NCBI GenBank assembly: GCA_008729055.1
Contig: SDUX01000020.1
Location: forward strand, 98,540-162,539
Direction of reading: 5' to 3'
DNA: 64,000 bases
Origin: Pyropia haitanensis
Taxonomy: Eukaryota > Rhodophyta > Bangiophyceae > Bangiales > Bangiaceae
Positions 11,031 through 20,533 of this stretch are shown piece by piece. A program made the position numbers and the translations under genes. The notes beneath the pieces were generated by a model. The model was not told the origin of the DNA and did not search any database. It saw only the letters and a list, made by a program, of their open reading frames with translations. How positions within the stretch are numbered: position 1 is the first letter of the stretch; each line of letters opens with the position of its first letter.

Positions 11031-11172
11031 GAGCCCGCGTCGGAGGCGATCGCGCACTCGTCAGCGGTCTTTCATCCTGTGCGCTGGCGCAAGCGCAAGC
11101 AAATACGGACAAAGCAGTGTGTTTTACTCTTCGCCTCCGACGCGCCCGCAGGCGGCGCGCACACGCGGCTGC

Positions 11173-12738
11173 TCACGGTGTCCCTGCAGCGGCGGGGATG
11201 GGCGCTGCGGCCGCTCCCGCGGCAGCAGTACTCGGAGGCTGTGTCACTCGGGTGAATGTGACTTCCGTGGCGGTATGGAGCCAGCACGATGGCACCCCGC
11301 AGAGCGTGCCTGTGATGGGGTGGCGCTGCAGCAGGTCGACCACCGCCGTCACCTCCTTGTCCTGCATGGCCCGCGTGACGTCCTTGAAGGCGACCGTGTT
11401 GATCTTGGCGGCCTCAACGACCCCGTTGACGCTCACGCGGTCCTTCAGCTGACTCCAGAAGTCCTTCCAGTATTCCCACGTGTGCAAGCGGCTCGCGACG
11501 TGGTGGCTCACCTGCTCCAGCACGGGGGCCTCCTGCATCACCGCCCGCAGCATCAAAAACAGCACACTCAAAAAGCGCAGGGTGAGAACCTTGCTCCGGT
11601 CGCCGAACATGTTGCTGTAGTCAACCTTTGTGGACACCGTCAGGCGAGTACACGAGGACTCCATAAAGGCTGCCTCCCACAGCACGTCCACCACCGCCTC
11701 GTAGTGGCCTGACCACTTGGTGTCGACGTTGAGCAGCCACTCGCCCGCCCTCGTGTCCGTGTGACCGCGGGCGTTGGACTCCATGAACGCCTCGACGGCG
11801 CCTCGAATAGCCACGCCACACCGGTCGCAGTAGCGGCCCCGCACGGCGCGTTCGTACAGCTCATCGCTCATGGTACCGCCGTCTTGCAACTCGTCCACCA
11901 TGTCCAGGTAGCGGGCTTGGAGTCGAACGGGGAGCGCCCTGGCAGCTCCCCCAGTCGCCCCGCCGTGACCGACGTCAGGGAAGGGTGTGACTGCCAACGG
12001 TTTCAGCTCCTCCGTCCACAGGTACATAAACGGGTCGAGCGCAGAGAACACGGCGTCCACCCACCGGCCGCGAAGGTCCCACGGCTGCGCCCCCTGGTGT
12101 ACCGTCCACAACACGCCCATTTCCAAGAGCATGGGCCCGTCCCAAGCACGCTTCCGCTTCAATTCCAGACACCCACGCCCGGCGTTTGAGACAGGTGCAG
12201 CTGGCGTGGCGCAACGACGGATGACGTCTTGATGGGCGTTCAGTTCGGGTACGTCGCTCAACGCCCGCAATGGCGTGACGGGGAGCTTGTTGGATGCCCA
12301 GTAGACAATGCGCGAGAGGGAGACGCCGCGTTGACCACACAGCAAGTACTCGCGGGCGACAGCTGCCACCTGATTGCGCGTCGTCCGCGCACGCATCATC
12401 GACTGCACTCGGCGAAAGGAGGAGACGGTCCGCTGGAGTGACCCGGAGAGGGGGGCCCAGGGCGCCGCCATCAGGCACATCACCCATGCGACCGCCTTCG
12501 GAGACTTTCGATCGCGGATGAGGAAGCCCAAGACGACGGACCCAAAGATGAGCTGCGCGAGGAGGATGCACATCGCACACCGCCATCCCGAGTACACTCT
12601 GTACTCTGAGCGGTCTTGGGCGCCCTGCCTTCCGGTAGGGTTACGGATGAAGGAGTAGAGCGCGACGAGCAGGGCGGTGAAAAAGGCCGTCGTCTCAAAG
12701 GCTCCAAAGTTCAAAAACGTGGGGCTGTCTGGATCCAT
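11173..12738 (-). CDS. Membrane protein of unknown function, 521 residues
   Basis: An uninterrupted ORF from ATG 12738 (MDPDSPTFLNFGAFETTAFF) to the stop at 11173, clearly lower in G/C than its neighbours and free of homopolymers. An in-frame ATG at 12870 could extend it, but the codons between look like leader. Hydrophobic stretches lie at residues about 12-31, 49-70 and 79-95, giving a membrane-anchored N-terminus; another lies near FLSVLFLMLRAVM in the last third. The middle contains a CxxC pair (YCDRCGVAI) and a Trp-rich segment (WTVHQGAQPWDLRGRWVDAV). I do not recognise the family. Codon usage and lack of introns set it apart from the local genes, as do 21223-22356 and 50369-51184. Confidence 0.7.
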   Translation of the reverse strand: MDPDSPTFLNFGAFETTAFFTALLVALYSFIRNPTGRQGAQDRSEYRVYSGWRCAMCILLAQLIFGSVVLGFLIRDRKSPKAVAWVMCLMAAPWAPLSGSLQRTVSSFRRVQSMMRARTTRNQVAAVAREYLLCGQRGVSLSRIVYWASNKLPVTPLRALSDVPELNAHQDVIRRCATPAAPVSNAGRGCLELKRKRAWDGPMLLEMGVLWTVHQGAQPWDLRGRWVDAVFSALDPFMYLWTEELKPLAVTPFPDVGHGGATGGAARALPVRLQARYLDMVDELQDGGTMSDELYERAVRGRYCDRCGVAIRGAVEAFMESNARGHTDTRAGEWLLNVDTKWSGHYEAVVDVLWEAAFMESSCTRLTVSTKVDYSNMFGDRSKVLTLRFLSVLFLMLRAVMQEAPVLEQVSHHVASRLHTWEYWKDFWSQLKDRVSVNGVVEAAKINTVAFKDVTRAMQDKEVTAVVDLLQRHPITGTLCGVPSCWLHTATEVTFTRVTQPPSTAAAGAAAAPIPAAAGTP

Positions 12739-14111
12739 GCTCGCACCCGGACCGTGGCGAGGCGGCAACGTCAACGCAGACTCGACGAGGCCAACGGCCC
12801 AAGGCGCAGCGGAGCAGCCTCGAGCAGTGCAGGTCGGCTCTTGAAGTACCCCCCGCACCCTCCCCAGCACACTCTCTGAACGGCAGGCTTCGCAGGCGTC
12901 GCGGGGCGGCGGCCGCGACTGCTCAGGTGGGGCCCCGCCCGACCAGCCCCGTCACCCAGAGCAGCCAACGGCCGCGCCAAGCATCACAGCACCCACCGCG
13001 CACCCACCGTGCCCCCCAACGCAGCCGCCCCACCGCCCTGCAGCACCGCCGCTGCGTCGGCGACCACGCTGCCGCCCCGCAGGCGTGCACCAGCTCGGCA
13101 AGTGTCAGGCAATCGATCCACCGCTGCGGCCGCGGGCGTCGCAACTGCGGCCGCTACCGCTGTGCCTGCCGTCCATCATGCAGTGGTCGGCCGCACGATG
13201 ACGTCCAGGACCGGACCGGGCTCGCCGGGGCGGCCAACCAGCCGTGTCCAGGTGGGGTAGCGTCCAGAGCGCTACGTTCCGCGATGGCTCTACAGACACC
13301 GGGTGTCTGTAGAGCCATCGCGGAACGTAGCGCCGACAGACCTCGTCCCAGGGCTGTACTTTGGACGCGCTCCGTGCGCCACAGTGTCATGGTTTGGGAG
13401 CCGCAGGTTCCCGTCAGGCGCATGCACTGCTGCCACGGCGAGTGGCACCTTCGCTCCTGGGATAGGGCGCCCGGGTCGGGCAAGCAGTGCGCTAGCAGCC
13501 TCTCCTGCTGTCCTTGCTGCATAACAGACCAGCTTTGAGTGGGGCACCCATCAAAGGCCGACCACAGTGGTTCGGCGAGACGGGCTCGGTCCTTGTCAGG
13601 CGGAAGCAGCCGTGCGCAGCGTAGGCCGCGCCGGACACGCGCTGCTGTCGCAGGTGTCAGGCGTCAGACCTGCACGCAACGGATTTGTTCAAGAGGAAAT
13701 TGAGAATTCGTTCCCCGCACGCGCGCAGCACCGTCCACTTTCCTTGCAGAGAGTATTTCTGCGGATGGAATTGACGGCACTGGCGGGGACAGGAGCGCGG
13801 CGCGCGTGCCGTCGATCCCGACGCGCACTCCGCCCGCCCCGGCCTTCACCCTGCGCCTCCGGCCCCACACCCGCCCACCTGGTCCGCGACTCGCGGATCC
13901 CCCCCCCCTCCGGCTCGCGACGCTCGATCAAGTGCGCTTCTTCTTGCTTCCCCTTGACCCTTGAGCCCGCCCTCCACGCCAGCTGCTCTCCTCCGCCCCC
14001 CCACCTCTGGCACCCGACGGTGGCGCGCACGCCGCCGCCCGCTGCGCGCGCGCCGCCGCCGCCGACTCCCCCCCCCCCCCCCCCCCCCCCGCGCCGCCTG
14101 CCGCCGCCGCG
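12739..14111. other. Intergenic region with a large palindrome
   Basis: Mixed-composition sequence with open frames on both strands caused partly by a perfect inverted repeat at 13269-13333. No recognisable product. From 13800 it becomes C-rich and leads into the complex I gene. Confidence 0.45.
13269..13333. repeat. Perfect inverted repeat: 32-bp arms, 1-bp spacer
   Basis: The left arm 13269-13300 starts GCGCTACGTTCCGCGATGGC; the right arm 13302-13333 is its exact reverse complement, with a single G at 13301 between. The hairpin would have no loop to speak of. No gene, terminator T-run or TIR context explains it. Confidence 0.9.
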
Positions 14112-15145
14112 ATGGCCGGCGGGGGCGCCACCCCCTACCCGACGCCGCCCTACCCGCAGCTGCGCGCCTACCCGACGGTGCGCGAGACGATCGCCGGCTT
14201 CCGCACGGGCGACTGGGCGGCGGTGGCGGGCGTGTCGGCGCTGTCCGCCCCCTTTGGCTACTACATCGGTACGTTGGCGGGGCGGGGGGAGAGGGGGGGG
14301 GGGCGGGGAGGGGGAGGGACGCCTGCGGCTGCGCCGGCGTGCCACGGAGTGGGCGGATGCGCCCGCTCTGCAGGGGGAGGGCGCCCCGCGGGTGCCGCCG
14401 GCGGGTGTGCGGGGCCGGCGGTGGGGGGGGGGGGAGGCCGGCCGCGGCGGGCGCCGCCGCCCGGGCGGCGGGCGTCACCCCGCTGCGGGGGAGCGGCCGG
14501 GGGTGTGCGGCGGCGGGCCCGTTTGTTTCTCTCGGGGGGGGGGGGGGGGGGGGGGGAGGGGGGGGGGGGGGAGGGGGGAGCGCCGCCCGCCGTGCGGGGC
14601 GGCCCGCCCCGGGCGGCCGCGGCGCGGCGGCCGTGGGCGGCGGGCGGCGCGGGCGGGGCGGCCGCCCGGCGGCGTCCGCACAGCAGACGCGTCCCGATGG
14701 CGGCGGCGGCGGCGGCGGCGCGCCGCGCGGGCGCGCCCGCCGCGGCGCGCGGCGACCGGCGGTGTCGGTGCTGACGCGTCCCGTGTTACGCGCGCGTGCT
14801 GGGCGGGCGCCCGCCCCGCGCCGGTCGGTGTGGTCCCGCGTCGGTGCGCGCCATCCGCCCCCCCCCCCCCCCCCCAACCCCTTCCCCGTCCTGCCTCTCG
14901 TGCCCCCCCCCCCCCCCCTTACAGGCAAGCCCACCATCCGCATGCCGTCCGTCTACATGGCCGTCGCGCTCGGCGCGTCGGGCGCGCTCGCGGCGGGGAT
15001 GCAGGCGAGCTTTTGGCGCCTGACGGGCTACGCGGAGAACGGGGCGGAGGCGGCGCGCTACGGGGTGCCGGCGGCGGCGGCGGCGGCGGCGGCGGGGGGG
15101 GCGGCGGAGGCGGCGCCCGCGGGTGGCTCCGTCTCGTCGCAGTGA
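14112..15145 (+). CDS. Complex I 21-kDa subunit (NUXM type), two exons
   Basis: Exon 1 is 14112-14268 and exon 2 is 14925-15145. The intron begins GTACGTTGG and ends TTACAG, and splits a Gly codon; the product is 125 residues. Exon 1 reads MAGGGATPYPTPPYPQLRAY, then PTVRETIAGFRTGDWAAVAG and a hydrophobic segment ending YYI; exon 2 starts GKPTIRMPSVYMAVALGASG and contains MQASFWRLTGYAENGAEAA. This matches the plant and fungal 20.9/21-kDa accessory subunit of mitochondrial NADH:ubiquinone oxidoreductase: a YP-x9-F tract, one or two membrane spans, and a (Q)xSxxRLxGxxxNxxE-motif near the end. The Ala/Gly-rich tail after residue 105 is longer than I expect for the family. No frame repair is needed in the exons, so this is one of the firmest models in the window. 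Confidence 0.85.
14269..14924 (+). other. Intron of the complex I 21-kDa gene
   Basis: 656 bases from GTACGTTGG to TTACAG. It is full of G runs (14537-14576) and ends in a C-rich, T-poor polypyrimidine tract (about 14900-14920). It is longer than the coding sequence it interrupts. Confidence 0.8.
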
Positions 15146-15840
15146 CCGCCGGGGGGGGGGGGCGGCGCGGGGTGTGCTTGGGGGGGGGCGCGGCCGCCGG
15201 CTCGGCGGCGGCGGCGGGGAAGGGGGGGGGGGGGGTAGAGGGGCTGAGGGGTGGGGGGGGGCAGCGCGCGCGGCGGTGGCACCGGCGCGACGGCGGCGGT
15301 CGGGGACGCGCGCGCGGAGCGGGCGGGGGCGGCAGGAGGGGTGCGCTCGTTGGCGGGGGGGGGGGGGGCGCCCGCGCTGCGAGAGGGGTGCGGCTGGCGT
15401 TCGGGCGGCGCCGCACGGCCGCCGCCGCTGGCGCCACGGGGCTCCCGACGACGATTCCGCCAGGTGGGGGGGGGGGGGCGAGAGCGAGGTGGGGGGGGGG
15501 GGGGCGAGAGCGGCGCGCGCCGCCGCGGCGCCGGGCGGCTGGGCGGGCGGCGGCGGCGTGGTTTGGGAGAAAAAAAGAAGCGTCGGGCGGCTCTTCTATT
15601 CGAGGGACTTTGACGGGGGGGGGGGGGGGGTGGGAGGGGGGCCGACCGACCCGCCCCGAATGGCCGTCGGCGGCGGCGGCGGCGGGGCGGCCGGGCGCGG
15701 GCGGCCGCACTGGCGGGCGCGGGGGGGGGGCGCCGCCGCGCGCCCGCGGCGCCGCCGGGGCGGGCGCCCGCCGCCGGCTGCCCAGCCGACACGCCACGGC
15801 ACGCGGGACGGGGCGCGCGCCGCGGCGGCCGCGACGCGGC
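15146..15840. other. Convergent intergenic region
   Basis: This lies between two convergent 3' ends. It consists of G-rich tracts with one A-run (15570-15577). No gene is supported; the long frames here are composition artefacts. Confidence 0.5.
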
Positions 15841-18050
15841 TCAGGCGGCGGCGCCGTCTGTGCCAGCCGCCGCCGCGGCCGCCGCCGCCGCCGCCGCCGA
15901 GACCGCCGCGGCGGCGGCGGCCGCCCCCTCCGCCTCCGCCTCCTCCCCCTCGTACCGCTGCCGCAGCCGCTCGTACGCGGCCAGCACCTCGGGGGACAGC
16001 GACGGCGTGGCGCGGTCGGCGGCGGCGCGCAGGTCCGCCATTGTCACCACGACGCCGCCGCCCCCGGGGGCGCCGTCGCCGCCACCGCCGTCGTCGCCGC
16101 CGCCGCCGCCGCCGTCACCCGCCGCGGCCGCCGGCTCGTCCGCCCACAGCCAGCCGTCCCCCTCGTCCCCGTCGCCGCCGTGGTCTGTCCACCAGGCCTC
16201 CCCCCCCCCCCCGCCATCGTCCGCGCCCCCGCACGCCTCCGCCTCGACGCCGCCATCGGCGCCGTCCGCGTCGTCCCCCCCCCCTCGTCCGCCCGCCTCC
16301 TCACCGACTCCCTCCGATGTCCCCCCCTTCCCGCCCGGCTCGTGGTCGGCGGCCCTCCCCCCCCCCACCCCCCCCCCCCCCCCCTCTGGCTCCCCCCCCC
16401 CCCCCCTACCTCCCGCCGCACCGCCCGCTCCACGGCGGCCGTCCAGGCGGCCTTGACCACCCCCGCCAGGTCCGCGCCGCTCAGCCCCCGCCCCGCGAGG
16501 GCGCACCCCAGCCCCCCCCAGTCGACGTCCCCCCCCAGGCGCACCCCCCGGCCGGCGGCGGCGAGCACCCCCGCCACCGCCGCCGCCCCCGTCGGGAGCC
16601 CCACGTACGCGCGCACGCCGAGGCGGCCGCGCACCAGCAGCGCGCCGTCGACCAGGTCCGGCCGGTTGGTCGCGGCGACGACAAAGACGCCCCCGCGCGC
16701 GCCGTCCATCTCGGTCAGCAGGGTGGACACGACCCGCCCCGACACGCCGCTGCCGTCGCCGCCGCCGCCGCCGCCGTCGCCGCCGCCGCCGACGCCCCGC
16801 GCCGGCGCCAGCGCGTCGACCTCGTCCAGGAAGAGCACCGCCGGCGCGGCGGCGCGGCAGGCGCGAAAGACGCGGCGGAGCCCCGCCTCGGCCTCCCCCA
16901 CGTAGGGCGACAGCAGGGCGGCGGCGTTGACGGCGAGCAGCGGCGCCGCCGTCGCCGCCGCGAGCGCCCGCGCCAGCAGCGTCTTGCCCGTCCCCGGCGG
17001 GCCGTAGAGCAGCACCCCCGCGGGGCGGGGCGCCCCCGGCGGGTACAGGTCCGGCCGCGCCAGCGGCGTCGCCCACGCGGAGAGGAGGGTGGCGAGCGCC
17101 GGCGGCGCGCCGCCCACCGCCTCGAGGGGCACCCCCGCGGGGGGGGTGGTGCCCCGCGGGCGGGGGGCGGGCACGCCGGGGGGGGGAGCACCCGCCGCGC
17201 GAGCGCCGCGAGGGGGGTGCCGGGGGGGGGGGGGGCCGGCGCCGTCCCGGCGTAGGCCAGCGTCAGCCGGGGGAGGGTGGTGCCGGGGGGGAGCCGCCGC
17301 GCGAGCGCGGTGTGGTCGGCGGGGGGGCGGCCGGGCAGCAGCGCCGCCAGGTGCGCGACGACCTCCGCGGGCGACGGCGCCGGCAGGTGGAGGACGGCGG
17401 GGAAGAGGGCGGTGAGCGCCGCCGGCGGGCCGGGGCCAGACCCATCGGCGGGCGGGGGGGGCTCTGGCGGCTGCCCGCCGCCGTCCCCGTCCCCGTCATC
17501 GTCGTCGCCGTCGTCGCCGTCGACACCACCACCGCCGCCGCCACCGCCACCGCCACCGCCGCCGTCGGCAACGCCCACCACCATCACCCACCCGTCGGTG
17601 CCACGGGGCCACCCCTGCGCCCACCCCTCACCCTCCGCCGCCCCCCCCCCCCCAGCCCCTCCCAGCCGTCCCCCCCCCCCGCCCCCCCCCTCCCCAGTAC
17701 CGCGCCGGCGCGATGAGCTCGGCGAGGGCGCGGCCGACCCCCCCCCCCCCCCTCCCCCCCCCCCCCCTCGGTCAGCCCCCCCCCACCCCCCCCAGCAGCA
17801 GCACGCACCCCCCCCGCACCGCCGCGGCGGCGGCGGCGGCGGCGCGCACCCCCCCCGCCCCCCCACGCCGGCCTCCACCCCCACCAGCGGCACGCCCGCC
17901 GCCGCCGCCGCCGCGCGCACCGCGGCGCGCTTGCCGGCGCCCCACGGGCCGGCGAGGAGCACCGGCGGGCAGCGGCGGCGGGTGCCGCCGCGGGCGAGCG
18001 CCGCGAGGCGGTCCACCACCCCCGCGTGCGCGGCGGGGGTGGCCGCGGCA

Positions 18051-18082
<32 letters not shown>

Positions 18083-18936
18083 CGGGGCGGCGGCGGTGGG
18101 GGCGGCGGTGGGGGGGGCGGGGGGGGGGGGGGCGGCGCCGGCGGTGGGGGTGGCGGCGGCGCCGCCACCAGCCGCGTCCGCCGCGGGTGGACGGCCGCCC
18201 AGCCAGCAAACGGGCGGCCGCCCACCGCCACGGCCGTGACGGTGACGGGCGGCGGCGGGGGCGCCGTCGCCGCCTGCCACGCGCGGGTGGCCGCCGCCCA
18301 GCCGCCGTCAGCGGGGGGGGAACCGGCGGGCACCGCAACGGCAGAGGGGCGGGCGGCGGGCAGCGGCGGCGGGGGCACCACCCCGGCGTACACGACGCCG
18401 CGGCCGGGGTCGCCGCCGCCGCCGCCGCCGCCGGCGCGGGGCCAGCCCGGGTCCCCCCCCAGGGCGGCGCCGAGGCGCACCCCCCCCCCGCCCCAAACAG
18501 CGCGGCGACGCGCGCGGGCGCGCCGGCGACGGCCACCGCCTCTGCCGGCGGCAGGCGCACGCCCGTGAGGGTGACGCGCGCGCCGGCGGGGGCGGCCGCC
18601 GCGACGACCGCGGGGGGGCCCACGCGGTGCGGGCGGGCGCGCCAGGGGGGCCCGCCCGACGCGGACGAGGGTGGGGGGGGGGGCGCCGCCCGTCGCCGCC
18701 GCCGCCTCCGCCACCGTCGCCGCCGCCGCCGCCGCCGCCGCCGCAGGCGCCGCCGGCGGGGCGACGGAGAGGAGGGCGTAGGGGGGGGACGGCAGGGGCG
18801 GGATGGCGGCGGTGGGGACGAGGACGGTGGGGTTGGCGTGGGGGGGGGGGGGGGTGGGGGGGGGGGGAGCGCCCGCAGGTCGAGGGGGGGGAGGTGGGGG
18901 GGGGGAGGGGGCCGGCGGCGGCGGCGGCGCCGCCAT
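15841..18936 (-). CDS. PEX6: PEX6-like tandem AAA ATPase (peroxisome biogenesis)
   Basis: The start is ATG 18936 (MAAPPPPPAPSPPPP), the stop TGA at 15841. An N-terminal region (HANPTVLVPTAAIPPLPSP, VTLTGVRLPPAEAVAVAGAP) precedes a D1 domain with a degenerate Walker A (VLLAGPWGAGKRAAVRAA). D2 is complete: VPLEAVGGAPPALATLLSAW, Walker A GVLLYGPPGTGKTLLARALA, pore-side SPYVGEAEAGLRRVFRACR, Walker B VLFLDEVDALAP, sensor/second-region VVAATNRPDLVDGALL. The C-terminus ends PSLSPEVLAAYERLRQRYE, like the PSVS-x-x-x-L-x-x-Y helix of PEX6. With PEX1, PEX6 forms the hexamer that pulls the import receptor PEX5 from the peroxisomal membrane. A PEX1 or other type II AAA protein is the alternative; the intact D2 with weakened D1 and the tail favour PEX6. 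The frame breaks several times at C runs (about 16370-16410, 17150-17250, 17640-17780, 18110-18130). Confidence 0.65.
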
Positions 18937-19285
18937 TGGGGGACTGCGGGGGGGGGGCGGCAGCGGCGTCGGGCGACGACGGTGGGCCGCCGCCCGTCTG
19001 GGGCGGAATGGGAGGAGAAGGCGGGGGCGTCATTGGGTGGGGAGGGGGGTGCACATCCTGCAGCCTACGGGGGGGTGGGGGGGAGGGAGAGCTCGTGGAC
19101 GCCGCAGGCAGCCGAGCAGAGGCGGCCGTGAAGCAGGCGGCGCGTCCGGCTCCGCCACGCCGCGATGCGGCGCAGGCCGCGGCGCTACGCGGATCACACG
19201 GCGGCGTCTCGCCTGCAGGAGTGGAAACTGGCGCAGGCACATCATGACTCCGCCCGCGCGTCGAGGCACGGGGTGCACGTCGGCT
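18937..19285. other. Intergenic, no gene seen
   Basis: This is upstream of the PEX6-like gene and downstream of the tRNA. G-rich to about 19090, then mixed. It would hold the PEX6-like promoter; no site is identified. Confidence 0.5.
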
Positions 19286-19289
19286 AAAA
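19286..19289 (-). terminator. Pol III T4 terminator of tRNA-Gln
   Basis: Reading the minus strand, the tRNA 3' end at 19297 is followed by ACAGCTATTTTAG; the TTTT lies 8-11 bases downstream, the usual place for an RNA polymerase III stop. Confidence 0.75.
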
Positions 19290-19296
19290 TAGCTGT

Positions 19297-19411
19297 GGTC
19301 CTGGCGAGGACTTCATACGAACGCGGGCCTCAAACAGAACACCGAGCCGGGATTTGAACTCGCGATCTCCGCATTCAAAGTGCGGCGTGATCACCACTAC
19401 ACCACAGGACC
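19297..19411 (-). tRNA. tRNA-Gln (anticodon TTG) with an intron in the T-loop
   Basis: The acceptor 5' strand GGTCCTG (19411-19405) pairs with CAGGACC (19303-19297). The D-arm (GTGTAGTGGTGATCAC) is very like animal and plant tRNA-Gln. The anticodon stem CCGCA/TGCGG encloses CTTTGAA, so the anticodon is TTG (reads CAA). The T-stem GCGAG (19363-19359) finds its only perfect partner CTCGC at 19308-19304, next to the acceptor strand. Between them are 50 bases instead of 7: the loop starts TTCAAAT and ends ATGAAGTC. Removing 43 bases gives a normal 72-nt tRNA. A 4-bp helix TTCA/TGAA flanked by 3-base bulges AAT and GTC fits a bulge-helix-bulge with cuts AA^T and GT^C, placing the intron between positions 59 and 60; the inner helix is not perfect. 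There is no canonical intron at 37/38. T-loop introns and permuted tRNAs at this position are known from archaea and from the red alga Cyanidioschyzon. Confidence 0.85.
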
Positions 19412-19444
19412 ACGGGACGGTTGTCGACGCGGGTCGTCTGGGTG

Positions 19445-19451
19445 TATATAA
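19445..19451 (-). promoter_or_regulatory. TATA-like element upstream of tRNA-Gln
   Basis: On the minus strand TTATATA sits about 34-40 bases before the first tRNA base. In plants and several algae, Pol III tRNA genes carry a TATA-like box at this distance in addition to internal A and B boxes. It is the only such element in a GC-rich neighbourhood. Confidence 0.45.
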
Positions 19452-19643
19452 CCGCTATACCAATTCTCTCTTGTCGCGCTCGCTCCCTCCCCTGCGAGTT
19501 TTGCACCATCGAGTGTTGCACAGGGGGACCGGGAGAGCAAGGCTGAGCAAAGAAACAACGAAAAAAAAAAAACATAGCAAGAATACGCGTCTGCCTATCC
19601 TCCTTTGCCTGCCTCACCCCTCCGTCCCCTCTGCAGCACGCGC

Positions 19644-20533
19644 TCACAATACCCCCCGCATCCCCCGCCCGTACACGCCCTCCCGGCTGGCGTAGACGCC
19701 CGCCAGCCCCACCGCCGCCCCCGCCAGCGCCCACGCGCCCGCCGTGCGCACCCCCCGGGTGCTCTTGAACACCCCCCCCGCGATCGCCCCCGCCGCCGCG
19801 TAGTTGGCCGCCCCGTCCTCCGCCACCGCCCCGTACACCACCGACTCGGCCGCGCTGAACAGCACCGCCAGCACCGCCGCGCTGTTGGCGGCGAGCGCGC
19901 CGCGCCGGCCCGCCGCGTTGAGCACCGCGTTGAGGCGCAGCTTGCGGGGCTTGCCCGCCGACGCCACCAGCCCCGCCCGCGCGCCGGCGGCCACGCCCGC
20001 GGCGCCGCCGGTCAGGTAGGCCAGGCCGCCCATGTAGGTCAGCTGCTCGGACCACGACTTTTTGCGGACGCCCCCGGCGGCGCCGTCGAGGAAGAGGTAG
20101 TCGACGCCACCGCCGTCCAGGGGGAAGGACGGGGACAGGTCGAGGGTGCCGACGTCGAGGGAAATGGGGGGGAGGGGCGCGTCCGCCGCGGCGGAGGAGG
20201 AGCCGGCGGCGCCGCCCGACGACAGCGAGCCGGACAGGCCGCCGCCTGACAGGACCGACCCGCCCGATAGCGGGCCGTACAGGCCGCCACCGCCGCCCCC
20301 CGACGACAGGCCCCCCGACGCGTAGGCGTCGGGCGACCCGGCGCCGCCAAACGTCGACCCGTCGTCCAGGTCGTCGCCGTCACCCGAAAAGGCAGAGCCG
20401 CCCAGCGAGAAGGGGGAGTCCGCGTCGGGCGCGTCGGGCGCAAACGCGGGGAGGTCATCGGTGGGGGGGGGGGGGCGGCCCCGTCGTCGCCCCCGCCGTC
20501 GCGGCTGCTGCCGCCGCCAAAGAGGAAGGACAT
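19644..20533 (-). CDS. TIM23: TIM23, mitochondrial inner-membrane import channel
   Basis: The start is ATG 20533 (MSFLFGGGSSRDGGGDDG), the stop TGA at 19644; about 296 residues. The N-terminal half is a Gly/Ser/Asp-rich intermembrane-space domain with repeated GGLSGS/GGGSVLSG units. A conserved pair follows: VDYLFLDGAAGG and SWSEQLTYMGGLAYLTGGAA. The C-terminal half has the Tim17/22/23 pattern of four Gly/Ala-rich membrane spans: GGAAGVAAGARAGLVAS, LNAVLNAAGRRGALAANSAA, LFSAAESVVYGAVAED and the span after VFKSTRGVRTAGAWALAGAA. TIM23 forms the presequence translocase channel with TIM17. YLFLD and the N-terminal domain favour TIM23 over TIM17 or TIM22. One frame change occurs at the G run 20461-20474. 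Confidence 0.85.

Noticed and set aside
13360..13540. HSVMVW-like segment suggesting a Tc1/mariner transposase remnant
   Set aside because: Only five or six residues match, no DDE motifs or terminal repeats nearby.
19297..19411. Reading the tRNA as a decayed pseudogene or a permuted tRNA
   Set aside because: All stems pair perfectly in normal order once the 43-nt insert is removed, and a T4 terminator and upstream TATA-like box are in place.
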